From positions 1 to 64,000 of the forward strand of contig JBNPWE010000009.1 of assembly GCA_050433985.1 (NCBI GenBank): a DNA stretch of 64,000 nt, given 5' to 3'. The first letter of the stretch is position 1. Every line of letters begins with the position of its first letter. Positions 52,531 to 61,760 of the stretch are shown piece by piece. The translations under genes and the position numbers were made by a program. The notes below the pieces were generated by a model. The model saw only the letters and a list, made by a program, of their open reading frames with translations. It was not told the origin of the DNA and did no database searches. The stretch comes from JACIYW01 sp014359745. Its GTDB lineage: Bacteria; Pseudomonadota; Alphaproteobacteria; Rhodobacterales; Rhodobacteraceae.

Positions 52531-53817
52531 ATGGACACGATATTCGCCTTGGCGTCGGCGCGGGGCAAGGCGGGTGTTGCGGTGATACGGCTTTCGGGCA
52601 CGCAGGCCTGGCAGGTTGCCGCCGCGATCTGTGGGCCACTGCCCGAGGCACGGCGCAGCGGGTTGCGGCGGTTCCGGCTGGGCGAAGATGTGGTGGATGA
52701 GGGTTTGCTGCTGCTGTTCGAGGCCGGTCGCAGCTTTACCGGCGAGGATGTCGCAGAGTTTCACCTGCACGGCAGCCCCGCGATCGTCAGTGCCATGCTG
52801 CGATATCTTGGCGATCAGCCTGGTCTGCGCCTGGCAGAGCCGGGGGAGTTCAGCCGCAGGGCGCTTGACAACGGGTGTCTGGATCTGACCCAGATCGAGG
52901 GGCTGGGCGAGCTGATCGAGGCCGAGACCGAGGCACAGCGGCGGCAGGCGATGCGGGTGTTTTCGGGGGAGCTGGGTGCGCGGGTAGCGGATTGGCGTGG
53001 CAGGCTGATCGAGGCATCGGCGCTGGTGGCGGCCTCGATCGATTTCGCCGATGAAGAGGTTCCCGACGATCTGTCGGATTTGCTGGGGTCGTTGATTGCT
53101 TCGGTCATGAATGATCTGCGGGCCGAGGTGCGTGGCGTGGCGGTTTCGGAACGGATCAGGGATGGGTTTGAAGTGGCGATCATCGGAGCGCCGAACGTGG
53201 GCAAATCCACGCTTTTGAACGCGATTGTCGGGCGTCAGGCTGCGCTGACCTCTGCGCGGGCGGGAACGACGCGGGACGTGATCGAGGTGCGAGTTGATCT
53301 GGACGGGCTGGCGGTTACTTTTGTCGATACGGCCGGCTTGCGCGACAGCGAGGACGAGATAGAATCGCAGGGAATCGCCTTGGCGCGTCGTCGGGCCGCG
53401 TCTGCCGATCTTCGTCTGTTCCTGACAGAGGGTGCGGAGCGGGTCGAGGGTGTCGATTTGCTGTCGGGGGATTTGCAGGTTGGGGCTAAGGCAGATCTTT
53501 ATCCGGGGTCGGGGCTGCGCGTTTCCGGCGTGACGGGTCAAGGCGTGGATAAGGTTCTGGCAGAGGTTTCGGCGCGTTTGGGGGCGCGTTCGGCGGGTGC
53601 GGCGCTTATAACACGGGAACGGCATCGGGTTTCGGTAGTACGGGCGCTGGCGGCGTTGGAATTGGCGGCGGCGGAGGTCGATGAGAGGCTGATCCAGGTT
53701 GAACTGGTGGGCGAACATTTGCGGGCGGCGGTGCACGCCCTTGATGTATTGATCGGTCGGGTTGATGTAGAGGATGTCCTGGGCGAGGTTTTCGCCCGAT
53801 TCTGCGTCGGGAAATGA
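52531..53817 (+). CDS. mnmE: tRNA modification GTPase MnmE
   Basis: With MnmG it installs the cmnm5/nm5 group on U34 of tRNAs. A 428-residue protein; G domain GAPNVGKSTLLNAIVGR (~219-235) and DTAGLRDSEDEIE. The C-terminus ends exactly in the required CxGK (FCVGK). ATG 52531 is chosen; an in-frame upstream GTG at 52516 lies too close to the rho stop. Three bases before the mnmG start. Confidence 0.97.
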   Translation: MDTIFALASARGKAGVAVIRLSGTQAWQVAAAICGPLPEARRSGLRRFRLGEDVVDEGLLLLFEAGRSFTGEDVAEFHLHGSPAIVSAMLRYLGDQPGLRLAEPGEFSRRALDNGCLDLTQIEGLGELIEAETEAQRRQAMRVFSGELGARVADWRGRLIEASALVAASIDFADEEVPDDLSDLLGSLIASVMNDLRAEVRGVAVSERIRDGFEVAIIGAPNVGKSTLLNAIVGRQAALTSARAGTTRDVIEVRVDLDGLAVTFVDTAGLRDSEDEIESQGIALARRRAASADLRLFLTEGAERVEGVDLLSGDLQVGAKADLYPGSGLRVSGVTGQGVDKVLAEVSARLGARSAGAALITRERHRVSVVRALAALELAAAEVDERLIQVELVGEHLRAAVHALDVLIGRVDVEDVLGEVFARFCVGK

Positions 53818-53820
53818 GGG

Positions 53821-55692
53821 TTGTTTCACGTGAAACATTTTGATGTTGTCGTAGTAGGCGGCGGCCATGCCGGTGCCGAGGCTGCCCACTCCGCGGCAAG
53901 GGTTGGGTGCCGTGTGGCGCTGATAACCCTCAAGAAGGCCGGAATCGGCGTTATGTCTTGCAATCCCGCGATTGGTGGATTGGGCAAGGGTCACCTGGTG
54001 CGCGAGATTGACGCGCTGGGTGGGGTCATGGGACTCGCGGCGGATCGGGCGGGGATTCAGTTCCGGCTGCTGAACCGACGCAAGGGGCCTGCCGTCCAAG
54101 GGCCGCGGGCCCAGGCGGATCGGGTGGCGTATTGCAGCGCCGTACAGGAAATGATCGCGGCACAACCCAACATTTCGGTGGTCGAGGCGGAAGTTGCGGA
54201 CCTGTTGGTTTCGTCTCTGGCGGTATCCGGGGTACGGCTTGCCGACGGGTCGGAGATTGCGGCGGATGCGGTGGTTTTGACGACGGGGACGTTTTTGAAT
54301 GGCGTTATCCATATTGGCGATCAGGTAACGGACGGCGGGCGGATCGGTGAACGGCCATCGATTGCCCTCGCAGACCGCCTGAAAGGTTTGGACCTGCCGC
54401 TGGGTCGCCTGAAAACCGGTACGCCGCCGCGTCTGGATGGACGCACGATCGATTGGGGCGCCCTTGATCAACAGCCGGGGGATGACGAACCGGAGCTTTT
54501 TTCGTTCCTGTCAGCGGCGCCCACCTTGCGGCAAGTTTCATGCGGAATTACCCAGACCAATCCCCAAACCCACGAAATAATCCGGGCCAATCTGCAACGC
54601 TCCGCCCTCTATGGGGGCCACATTTCCGGCGTTGGGCCGCGCTACTGTCCGTCGATCGAGGATAAGGTGGTTCGGTTCTCTGATAAGAACTCCCATCAGA
54701 TTTTCTTGGAACCGGAGGGCCTTACAACCCACACCGTGTATCCAAACGGGATTTCGACGTCGCTTCCTGCGGATGTGCAGCTTCAATATGTCCAATCTAT
54801 CGTTGGGCTTCAGCATGCCGAGATTCTGCAGCCCGGCTACGCAATCGAATATGATTACGTCGATCCCGTTTCACTGACGACATCGTTGGAACTCAAATCT
54901 CTACCGGGTCTGTTTTTGGCCGGGCAGATCAACGGTACCACCGGCTATGAAGAGGCAGCCGCTCAGGGCCTGGTTGCCGGGTTGAACGCGGCGCGCCGGT
55001 CGCTCGATCAGGCGCCGGTGCAATTCAGCCGGTCGAACTCCTACATCGGGGTGATGATTGATGATCTTACCGCGCGCGGGGTGACCGAACCCTATCGGAT
55101 GTTCACCTCGCGGGCAGAGTTTCGCTTGTCGCTGCGTGCCGATAACGCCGATCAGCGGCTGACACCTTTGGGCATTGAACTGGGCTGTGTTGACGAGAGA
55201 CGCGCGGCGCTGTTCGGTAAGAAATCCGCTGCGCTCTCGATTGCTCGCCATACCTTAGCGGATATCAGTATCTCCCCGAATCAGCTCAACGATCTGGGCG
55301 CCGGGATCAGCGCCGACGGCAAACGTCGTAACGGTCTGGAGTGCCTCGCGCTTTCGGGGGTGGAGTTCGGGATGTTGCGCCGGATAAACCCCGACCTTGC
55401 TCAAATTCCCGAACCTATCGCCCGGCAGATCTCGCGCGAGGCCGTTTATACCCACTACGTTGCGCGGCAAGTGGCGGATGTGGTGGCCTTGCAGCGCGAT
55501 GAGTCGGTCATAATCCCGGATGGATTTGATTACGCCTTGGTTAGTGGCCTGTCGTCCGAACTGAAATCCAAACTGCAACGTATTCGTCCTGGCTCCGTGG
55601 GGCAGGCATCGCGGATAGAAGGGATGACGCCCGCTGCGCTGACCTTACTGCTTGCAAAGCTGCGCAAAAACGATCTGCGGGCACACGGGTGA
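53821..55692 (+). CDS. mnmG: tRNA modification FAD enzyme MnmG (GidA)
   Basis: A 623-residue flavoprotein partner of MnmE. N-terminal FAD motif VVVVGGGHAGAEAAHSA; conserved CNPAIGGLGKGHLVREIDALGG and GQINGTTGYEEAAAQGL. The likely start is TTG 53821, so the protein begins MFHVKH, encoded by a perfect parS site; GTG 53830 is an alternative. The unusual start codon appears to be a consequence of the parS sequence. Confidence 0.95.
   Translation: MFHVKHFDVVVVGGGHAGAEAAHSAARVGCRVALITLKKAGIGVMSCNPAIGGLGKGHLVREIDALGGVMGLAADRAGIQFRLLNRRKGPAVQGPRAQADRVAYCSAVQEMIAAQPNISVVEAEVADLLVSSLAVSGVRLADGSEIAADAVVLTTGTFLNGVIHIGDQVTDGGRIGERPSIALADRLKGLDLPLGRLKTGTPPRLDGRTIDWGALDQQPGDDEPELFSFLSAAPTLRQVSCGITQTNPQTHEIIRANLQRSALYGGHISGVGPRYCPSIEDKVVRFSDKNSHQIFLEPEGLTTHTVYPNGISTSLPADVQLQYVQSIVGLQHAEILQPGYAIEYDYVDPVSLTTSLELKSLPGLFLAGQINGTTGYEEAAAQGLVAGLNAARRSLDQAPVQFSRSNSYIGVMIDDLTARGVTEPYRMFTSRAEFRLSLRADNADQRLTPLGIELGCVDERRAALFGKKSAALSIARHTLADISISPNQLNDLGAGISADGKRRNGLECLALSGVEFGMLRRINPDLAQIPEPIARQISREAVYTHYVARQVADVVALQRDESVIIPDGFDYALVSGLSSELKSKLQRIRPGSVGQASRIEGMTPAALTLLLAKLRKNDLRAHG
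53822..53837. other. parS: parS centromere site 1
   Basis: TGTTTCACGTGAAACA, a perfect 16-bp parS palindrome overlapping the first codons of mnmG. ParB, encoded 3.3 kb downstream, is expected to bind and spread from it. Confidence 0.95.
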
Positions 55693-56309
55693 ACGCGGGG
55701 TCGGCGCCTTGGTCACTGGATAATGTTTCACGTGAAACATTGGCTGACTTGCACACCTATACGCAGCTCCTTGAAAAATGGAATAAGGCGATCAATCTTG
55801 TTGCCAAATCAACGATGGACGATGCCTGGAACCGCCACATCCTTGATTCCGCGCAACTTTTCCCGCATGCAGCAGCGGGAAACACTTGGGCTGACATCGG
55901 GTCTGGTGGCGGATTTCCGGGTATGGTGATCGCGATCCTTGCGAAATCCTGGCGCCCCGACCTGCGCGTCACCCTGATCGAGGCTGATCAACGCAAGGCG
56001 GTCTTCTTGCGCGAGGTGGCGCGCGCCACCAACACGCCGGTCAAATTGCTGTCACAGCGGATCGAAACCGTACCACCGCTGGGGGCCGATACCCTGTCGG
56101 CGCGCGCATTCGCGCCGCTTGATGTGATGATGCCATATGTCGCGCAGCATATGGCCACGGATGGCGTTGCACTTTTGCCAAAGGGCAGCCATTATCCGCA
56201 AGAGGTGGCGAATGCCCGCAAGTCGTGGAATTTTGACTGCCAGATCATGCCAAGCCAGACCAATGCGGAAGCGGTGATCTTGAAAATACAGGGTGTGCGT
56301 CGTGTCTGA
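55689..56309 (+). CDS. rsmG: 16S rRNA 7-methylguanosine methyltransferase RsmG (GidB)
   Basis: Methylates G527 of 16S rRNA (E. coli numbering) using SAM. A 206-residue protein with SAM motif WADIGSGGGFPGMV (~68-81) and NLVAKSTMDDAWNRHILDSAQL. Start GTG 55689 overlaps the mnmG stop (GTGA). The N-terminal NVSRET is encoded by a second perfect parS site. Loss in many bacteria gives low-level streptomycin resistance. Confidence 0.96.
   Translation: MNAGSAPWSLDNVSRETLADLHTYTQLLEKWNKAINLVAKSTMDDAWNRHILDSAQLFPHAAAGNTWADIGSGGGFPGMVIAILAKSWRPDLRVTLIEADQRKAVFLREVARATNTPVKLLSQRIETVPPLGADTLSARAFAPLDVMMPYVAQHMATDGVALLPKGSHYPQEVANARKSWNFDCQIMPSQTNAEAVILKIQGVRRV
55724..55739. other. parS: parS centromere site 2
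   Basis: TGTTTCACGTGAAACA again, extended to an 18-bp palindrome by A and T, inside the rsmG coding region 1.9 kb from site 1. Its translation gives the NVSRET residues common in RsmG proteins of related bacteria. Confidence 0.95.
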
Positions 56310-57090
56310 ACCAAGAATTATCGCGATCGCCAACCAAAAGGGTGGGGTGGGCAAGACGACAACGGCAATCAACCTTGCCGCGGCGCTGGCCGAGGCCGGG
56401 GAAAAATTGCTGCTTGTCGATCTCGATCCACAGGGTAATGCCTCTACCGGCCTTGGCATAACCGCCGACCGCCGCACCCTGACAACCTACGATCTCTTGA
56501 TCGAAGAGGTTCCGGCAGACGCGATCATTCAGCCGACCAGTGTTGAAAACCTCTGGATATGTCCGGCAACCACCGATCTTTCCTCTGCGGATATCGAACT
56601 TGTCGCCAATGAAAAACGCAGTCATCTGCTTTATGACGCGCTGCGGCACCCCAGCCTGGCCAAACTCGGCTTTAGCTATATCCTGATCGATTGCCCGCCC
56701 TCGCTCAGCCTGTTGACCGTAAACGCGATGGTGGCCGCGCATTCCATCCTGGTTCCGCTGCAAACCGAATTCTACGCGCTCGAAGGTCTGTCGCAACTTC
56801 TGCTCACCATCCGCCAGCTTCGCCAATCGGCTAATCAGGGCCTGCGGATCGAAGGCATCGTGCTCACCATGTATGACGGGCGCAACAACCTGTCGCAAAT
56901 GGTCGAAACCGACGCCCGCGCCACGTTGGGCGATCTGGTGTTCAAGGCGGTGGTCCCGCGCAACGTTCGGTTATCAGAGGCGCCGTCTTACGCGCTTCCG
57001 GTGTTGGCATATGATTCGACATCCAAGGGCAGCATGGCGTACCGGGCCGTGGCCCGCGAACTTCTGGCACGACACAAGGCACTGGTTTAG
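56302..57090 (+). CDS. parA: Chromosome partitioning ATPase ParA (Soj)
   Basis: A 262-residue Walker-type ATPase that moves ParB-parS complexes to new cell halves. Deviant Walker A KGGVGKTTTAINLA (~12-25), Walker A' LLLVDLDPQGNAS and Walker B YILIDCPPSLSLL. Start GTG 56302 (MSEPRIIAIANQ) overlaps the rsmG end by 8 bases; GTG 56293 is possible. Nine bases before parB. Confidence 0.97.
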   Translation: MSEPRIIAIANQKGGVGKTTTAINLAAALAEAGEKLLLVDLDPQGNASTGLGITADRRTLTTYDLLIEEVPADAIIQPTSVENLWICPATTDLSSADIELVANEKRSHLLYDALRHPSLAKLGFSYILIDCPPSLSLLTVNAMVAAHSILVPLQTEFYALEGLSQLLLTIRQLRQSANQGLRIEGIVLTMYDGRNNLSQMVETDARATLGDLVFKAVVPRNVRLSEAPSYALPVLAYDSTSKGSMAYRAVARELLARHKALV

Positions 57091-57099
57091 GGGGCGAAG

Positions 57100-58005
57100 A
57101 TGGCGGAAAAATCCGGGGAACGGCGCGGTCTGGGTCGCGGCTTGTCGGCACTGATGGCCGATGTGGCACCGGTTGACAGCGGCGCCGATACGGCCCCCCG
57201 TGCCGATGCGCGTCAGCCGGTAGAAAACCTCTTCCCCAATCCGAATCAGCCCCGCCGCGATTTCCCGCAAGAGGCGCTGGAAGAGCTCGCGGCTTCGATC
57301 CGCGAAAAAGGCGTCATTCAGCCGCTGATCGTCCGGCCCCGCCCCGCGGCCGAAGGCACCTACGAAATCGTCGCGGGTGAACGCCGCTGGCGGGCCGCGC
57401 AACTCGCGCAATTGCACGATCTGCCGGTTCTGATCCGCGACTTCACCGATACCGAGGTGCTCGAAGTCGCGATTATTGAGAACATCCAGCGCGCCGATCT
57501 CAATCCCATTGAAGAGGCTATGGGCTATCGCCAACTGATGGATCGTTTCGGCCATACCCAGGAAAAGCTTGCCGAATCGCTTGGAAAAAGCCGCAGCCAT
57601 ATCGCCAACCTGATGCGCCTACTGCAATTGCCCGAAGACGTGCAGCACATGCTGCGCGACGGTCAACTCAGTACGGGCCACGCCCGTGCCCTGATCACCG
57701 CAGAAAACGCCTCTAACCTCGCCCGCCAGGTGATTTCGCGCGGTCTTTCCGTGCGTGAAACCGAGGCGCTGGTGCGCAAACCGGCGCCCGCGAACCCGCG
57801 TCAAACGCCCAAACGCGACACCGAAAAAGACGCCGATACCCGCGCGTTAGAGGCCGATCTTGCCGCAAATCTCGGCCTTTCCGTCTCCATAGATCACGAT
57901 CCGGTCGGCGGCGGCGGGCGTCTGGTGCTGCGTTATCACACCCTCGAACAGCTTGATACGCTCTGCCGGGGGCTCTCCGCATCGTCGATGGATCACCCCT
58001 ACTGA
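57100..58005 (+). CDS. parB: Chromosome partitioning protein ParB (Spo0J)
   Basis: A 301-residue parS-binding CTPase clamp. CTPase domain with NPNQPRRDFPQEALEELAASI and GERRWRAAQLA; helix-turn-helix FGHTQEKLAESLGKSRSHIANLMRLL; C-terminal dimer domain GRLVLRYHTLEQLD. The N-terminus RGLGRGLSALMAD is the ParA-interacting region. Converges on hemW. Confidence 0.97.
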   Translation: MAEKSGERRGLGRGLSALMADVAPVDSGADTAPRADARQPVENLFPNPNQPRRDFPQEALEELAASIREKGVIQPLIVRPRPAAEGTYEIVAGERRWRAAQLAQLHDLPVLIRDFTDTEVLEVAIIENIQRADLNPIEEAMGYRQLMDRFGHTQEKLAESLGKSRSHIANLMRLLQLPEDVQHMLRDGQLSTGHARALITAENASNLARQVISRGLSVRETEALVRKPAPANPRQTPKRDTEKDADTRALEADLAANLGLSVSIDHDPVGGGGRLVLRYHTLEQLDTLCRGLSASSMDHPY

Positions 58006-58012
58006 CGCGCGC

Positions 58013-59173
58013 TCAGTCGCCCGTATCCGGCAGCAGCGCCCCGATCACCTGATTAAGCACAAGCCGCCCCCGGCTTGTGGCCCGCAACCGCCCCGCCCCG
58101 ATCTCGATCAGCCCCAGCGCCGCCAGTTCCTCGACCCCGCTCAGGTTCGCGCCATTTAGCCGACAGAAACGATCAAGATTAACACCTTCCGACAGCCGCA
58201 ACCCCATCATCAAATATTCCCCCGCCTGCGCTGCCCCCGAAAGGATCGCGCGCGGCGCCTCCCCCGATCCCGTGCCCTCAACCCGTTCAAGCCACTTGCC
58301 CGGCGCCAGATACGTCTCCGTCGCCACCCGTTCCCCGCCCCGCGTCAGCCGCCCATGCGCCCCCGGCCCGATCCCCGCATAATCCCCGCACCGCCAGTAA
58401 ATCAGGTTGTGGCGCGATTCCGATCCCTCAACCGCGTGGTTCGATACCTCATAGGCGGGCAGCCCGGCCGCCGCCGTCATTTCCTGCGTCACCTCGAACA
58501 TATCGGCAGCCAGATCCTCGCCCGGCAACCCGGCCAGACCCCCGCGCGCCAACCGCGCCCCAAAGGCCGTGCCATCCTCGATGGTCAGTTGATACATCGA
58601 CAGATGATCGCCCGCGACCAACAGCGCCCGCCCCAATTCGGCCCGCCAATCGGCCAGCGACTGATCCTGACGCGCATAGATCAGGTCGAAACTTACCCGC
58701 TCAAACACATCCCGCGCCAGGTCAATCGCACCCATCGCCTCGGCCACCGAATGCATCCGCCCCAGACGCTGCAAATCCACATCGTTAAACGCCTGCACCC
58801 CGATCGATACCCGGTTGACCCCGGCCTGCCGATAGCCGCAAAACCGCCCGGCCTCGACCGATGTCGGGTTGGCCTCCAGCGTCACTTCCAGCTCGTTCGC
58901 CGTCGGCCAGGTCGCGCGGGCCCGCTCAATGATCGCCGCGACGACCTCGGGCTTCATCAGGCTCGGCGTCCCGCCCCCGAAAAAGATCGTATCCAGAATA
59001 CGGCCCGGAACCTCGGCGCCGATCCTGTCTATCTCGGCCAGATAGGCGCGCTGCCACCGGCCCTGATCAACCGCCGCCGCGACATGGGAATTGAAATCGC
59101 AATACGGGCATTTTGCCTGACAAAACGGCCAGTGCACATAAAGACCGAACCCGCCGCTGCGCCAATCTTCCAA
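58013..59173 (-). CDS. hemW: HemW-like radical SAM heme chaperone
   Basis: A 386-residue radical SAM protein with C18-x3-C22-x2-C25 then DF (CQAKCPYCDF). Absence of the fourth cysteine of HemN, and of the HemN N-terminal block, makes it HemW, proposed to insert heme. GGGTPSLM and EANPTSVEAGRF follow. The start is taken as TTG 59173 (LEDWRSGGFGLYVHWPFC) after AGGGGG, matching the usual family N-terminus; another TTG at 59239 is possible. Converges with parB and follows rdgB by 58 bases. Confidence 0.9.
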   Translation of the reverse strand: MEDWRSGGFGLYVHWPFCQAKCPYCDFNSHVAAAVDQGRWQRAYLAEIDRIGAEVPGRILDTIFFGGGTPSLMKPEVVAAIIERARATWPTANELEVTLEANPTSVEAGRFCGYRQAGVNRVSIGVQAFNDVDLQRLGRMHSVAEAMGAIDLARDVFERVSFDLIYARQDQSLADWRAELGRALLVAGDHLSMYQLTIEDGTAFGARLARGGLAGLPGEDLAADMFEVTQEMTAAAGLPAYEVSNHAVEGSESRHNLIYWRCGDYAGIGPGAHGRLTRGGERVATETYLAPGKWLERVEGTGSGEAPRAILSGAAQAGEYLMMGLRLSEGVNLDRFCRLNGANLSGVEELAALGLIEIGAGRLRATSRGRLVLNQVIGALLPDTGD

Positions 59174-59231
59174 ACCTACCCCCTGAACGCCGGCACCCCG
59201 GCACCGCGCGGCGATCCCGCCGAAAACCGGC

Positions 59232-59843
59232 CTATGCAAAGCACCCCGTCACCAGCTTTTCAAAAGCAACCGCGCGGTGACTGATGCGGTTCTTTTCCCA
59301 GCGATCCATCTCGCCAAAGGTCTGCTCATATCCATCGGGCAGGAACATCGGGTCATACCCATGACCCTGTGATCCGCGCGGCGGCCAGACGATCCGGCCA
59401 TCCACGCGCCCCTCGAACACCTCGTCATGCCCATCGGGCCAGGCCAGAACCAGCGTGCAACAAAACTGCGCCCGCCGGGGTTCCGGGGCGTTCACGCGGT
59501 TCAGCGCATCCCATGTGCGCCGCATCGCCAAATCAAAATCGCGCCCCTGCGGCGTTTCCGCCCAATCGGCACTGTAAACCCCCGGCGCCCCGTTCAGCGC
59601 CTCCACCGCCAGCCCGCTGTCATCGGCCAGCGCGGGCAGCTTGGCCGCCCCCGCCGCGGCATGGGCCTTGATCCGGGCATTGCCGATGAAACTGTCCTCG
59701 GTTTCGGCGGGCTCACTCAGGCCCTTGTCGGCGGCAGAGACAACGGAAATCCCGAACGGCGCCAGCAGCGCCGCGATTTCTTCCAGCTTGCCCCGGTTAT
59801 GCGTCGCCACCAGCAAGGTGTCGCCCGAAAACCGCCGTGTCAC
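59232..59843 (-). CDS. rdgB: XTP/dITP diphosphatase
   Basis: House-cleaning hydrolase of non-canonical purine NTPs (ITP, XTP), 203 residues. Family start LLVATHNRGKLEEI, ALADDSGLAVEALNGAPGVYSADWA, and the late block GYDPMFLPDGYEQTFGEM and KNRISHRAVAFEKL. Overlaps rph by ATGA; the two likely share a promoter upstream of rph. Confidence 0.97.
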   Translation of the reverse strand: MTRRFSGDTLLVATHNRGKLEEIAALLAPFGISVVSAADKGLSEPAETEDSFIGNARIKAHAAAGAAKLPALADDSGLAVEALNGAPGVYSADWAETPQGRDFDLAMRRTWDALNRVNAPEPRRAQFCCTLVLAWPDGHDEVFEGRVDGRIVWPPRGSQGHGYDPMFLPDGYEQTFGEMDRWEKNRISHRAVAFEKLVTGCFA

Positions 59844-60550
59844 AGCGCCGCCTTTTGCGCTTCGATGATTTCGGCCGCGCCCGCAGCGGCCAGGTCCAGC
59901 AACGTGCCCAATTCATCGCGCGAAAACGTCGCCCCCTCGGCCGACATCTGCACCTCGATCAAGCGGCCCCGCCCGGTCAGGATGAAATTGCCATCCGCCC
60001 CCGCCTCGCTGTCCTCGGCATAGTCCAGATCCAGCACCGGCTGCCCGGCATAGATGCCACAGCTTACCGCGGCGACATGATCGACAATCGGATCAGAGGT
60101 GATCACCCCCGCCTTCAGCAGCCTGTTCGCCGCCAGCCGCAGCGCAACCCACCCCCCGGTGATCGCCGCGCAGCGGGTGCCGCCATCGGCCTGCAAGACA
60201 TCGCAATCCACGGTGATCTGACGTTCCCCCAACGCCACCCGGTCAACGCCCGCCCGCAGCGCCCGCCCGATCAGCCGCTGAATCTCAACCGTCCGCCCGG
60301 TCTGCTTGCCAGTTGCCGCCTCGCGCCGGTTGCGGGTGTTGGTGGCGCGCGGCAGCATCCCGTATTCCGCCGTCACCCAGCCCAGGCCGGTATTGCGCAG
60401 AAAGCTTGGCGGCCGGTCTTCGATTGACGCGGTGCACAGCACCTGCGTATCTCCCATACGGATCAGGCACGACCCTTCGGCATGTTTGGTAACGCCGGTT
60501 TCGATTGAAATCGGGCGCAGCGTGTTTAAATCTCGGCCAGAGGGACGCAT
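59840..60550 (-). CDS. rph: Ribonuclease PH
   Basis: Phosphorolytic 3'-5' exoribonuclease trimming tRNA ends, 236 residues. MRPSGRDLNTLRPISIETG start, GWVTAEYGMLPRATNTRNRREA with phosphate-binding arginines, and DCDVLQADGGTRCAAITGGWVAL. Full length, without the frameshift known in some E. coli strains. Divergent from hrcA. Confidence 0.97.
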   Translation of the reverse strand: MRPSGRDLNTLRPISIETGVTKHAEGSCLIRMGDTQVLCTASIEDRPPSFLRNTGLGWVTAEYGMLPRATNTRNRREAATGKQTGRTVEIQRLIGRALRAGVDRVALGERQITVDCDVLQADGGTRCAAITGGWVALRLAANRLLKAGVITSDPIVDHVAAVSCGIYAGQPVLDLDYAEDSEAGADGNFILTGRGRLIEVQMSAEGATFSRDELGTLLDLAAAGAAEIIEAQKAAL

Positions 60551-60643
60551 GGGAAATCCTTTCCTGTTCTGCGGTCAGATACAGGGCGGATCACGCGAAA
60601 TGCAACCCCGCGCACCAATGGCCCAACGCACCACAGGCCCATC

Positions 60644-60682
60644 GGACACAGACCCAACGGACACAGACCCAACGGACACAGG
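60644..60682 (+). repeat. 15-bp tandem repeat before hrcA
   Basis: GGACACAGACCCAAC occurs twice exactly (60644-60658, 60659-60673) and begins a third time (GGACACAGG). The array ends 4 bases before the hrcA ATG. It is in frame with hrcA, so an earlier ATG (60618) would translate it as Asp-Thr-Asp-Pro-Thr repeats. Confidence 0.85.
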
Positions 60683-60686
60683 CACC

Positions 60687-61757
60687 ATGAACGAAAGCGC
60701 CAGACTTCTCGAAGAAATGAACGCCCGCTCGCGCGAAGTGTTTCGCAGGGTGGTCGAAGGTTATCTTGAATCCGGCGAACCCGTCGGTTCCCGCACCCTG
60801 ACCCGCACCATGTCCGAACAGGTCTCGGCGGCGACGATCCGCAATGTCATGCAGGATCTCGAATTCCTCGGCCTTCTGGGCAGCCCGCATGTTTCCGCCG
60901 GGCGGCTTCCAACCCAGCTTGGCCTGCGGATGTTCGTCGATGGCATGCTCGAAGTGGGCGAACTTTCAGCAACCGATCGCGAACGCATCGATGCCACCCT
61001 GAACGGCAATGAACGCGATGTCGGCACCCTGCTTGACCGGGTCGGTTCGGCGCTTTCGGGCATCACCATGGGCGCCAGCCTGGTCCTTGCCCCGAAACAC
61101 GAGGCGGCGATTCGCCATATCGAATTCGTCAGCCTGGCCGCCGACCGGGCGCTTGTGGTGCTGGTGTTCGCCGATGGCCATGTGGAAAACCGTGTCTTCG
61201 CGCCGCCGCCCGGCCAGACACCTTCCTCGATGCGCGAGGCGGCGAATTTCGTGAACTCTCTCGCCGAAGGCGCAACCCTGACCGAATTGCAGCACCGCAT
61301 GCGCACCGAAATTTCCCGCCGCCGTCAGGAAATCAACGCGCTTGCCCGCGATCTGGTCGAAAGCGGTCTGGCCGTCTGGGAAAACGAAGGCGAACCGCAT
61401 GAACGCCTGATCGTGCGCGGCCGGGCCAACCTGCTTGACAGCAGCACCGAGGCCGCCGATCTGGAACGTATCCGAACCCTTTTCGACGATCTGGAACGCA
61501 AGCGCGACATCTCGGAATTTCTGGAACTGACCGAACAGGGCGACGGTGTGCGCATTTTTATCGGTTCAGAGAACAAGCTTTTTTCACTTACGGGTTCCTC
61601 TTTGGTCGTATCTCCATATATGAACGCTGATCGAAAGGTGATCGGGGCGATCGGGGTCATAGGGCCGACGCGGCTGAACTATGGGCGGATCGTGCCGATC
61701 GTGGACTATACGGCGCAACTGGTCGGGCGGCTGATCTCGGACCAGCGCAAGGGGTAG
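60687..61757 (+). CDS. hrcA: Heat-inducible transcription repressor HrcA
   Basis: A 356-residue repressor of groESL/dnaK-type genes at CIRCE elements. N-terminal winged helix: RVVEGYLESGEPVGSRTL and VSAATIRNVMQDLEFLGLL, then HVSAGRLPTQLGLRMFVD. C-terminal LVVSPYMNADRKVIGAIGVIGPTRLNYGRIVPIVD. The start is uncertain: 60687 gives a normal length; 60618 would add 23 residues including a tandem repeat. No CIRCE is visible upstream. Four bases before grpE. Confidence 0.93.
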   Translation: MNESARLLEEMNARSREVFRRVVEGYLESGEPVGSRTLTRTMSEQVSAATIRNVMQDLEFLGLLGSPHVSAGRLPTQLGLRMFVDGMLEVGELSATDRERIDATLNGNERDVGTLLDRVGSALSGITMGASLVLAPKHEAAIRHIEFVSLAADRALVVLVFADGHVENRVFAPPPGQTPSSMREAANFVNSLAEGATLTELQHRMRTEISRRRQEINALARDLVESGLAVWENEGEPHERLIVRGRANLLDSSTEAADLERIRTLFDDLERKRDISEFLELTEQGDGVRIFIGSENKLFSLTGSSLVVSPYMNADRKVIGAIGVIGPTRLNYGRIVPIVDYTAQLVGRLISDQRKG

Positions 61758-61760
61758 ACT

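Noticed and set aside
60551..60686. CIRCE operator upstream of hrcA
   Set aside because: No TTAGCACTC N9 GAGTGCTAA-like sequence could be found; the gap holds only the 15-bp tandem repeat.
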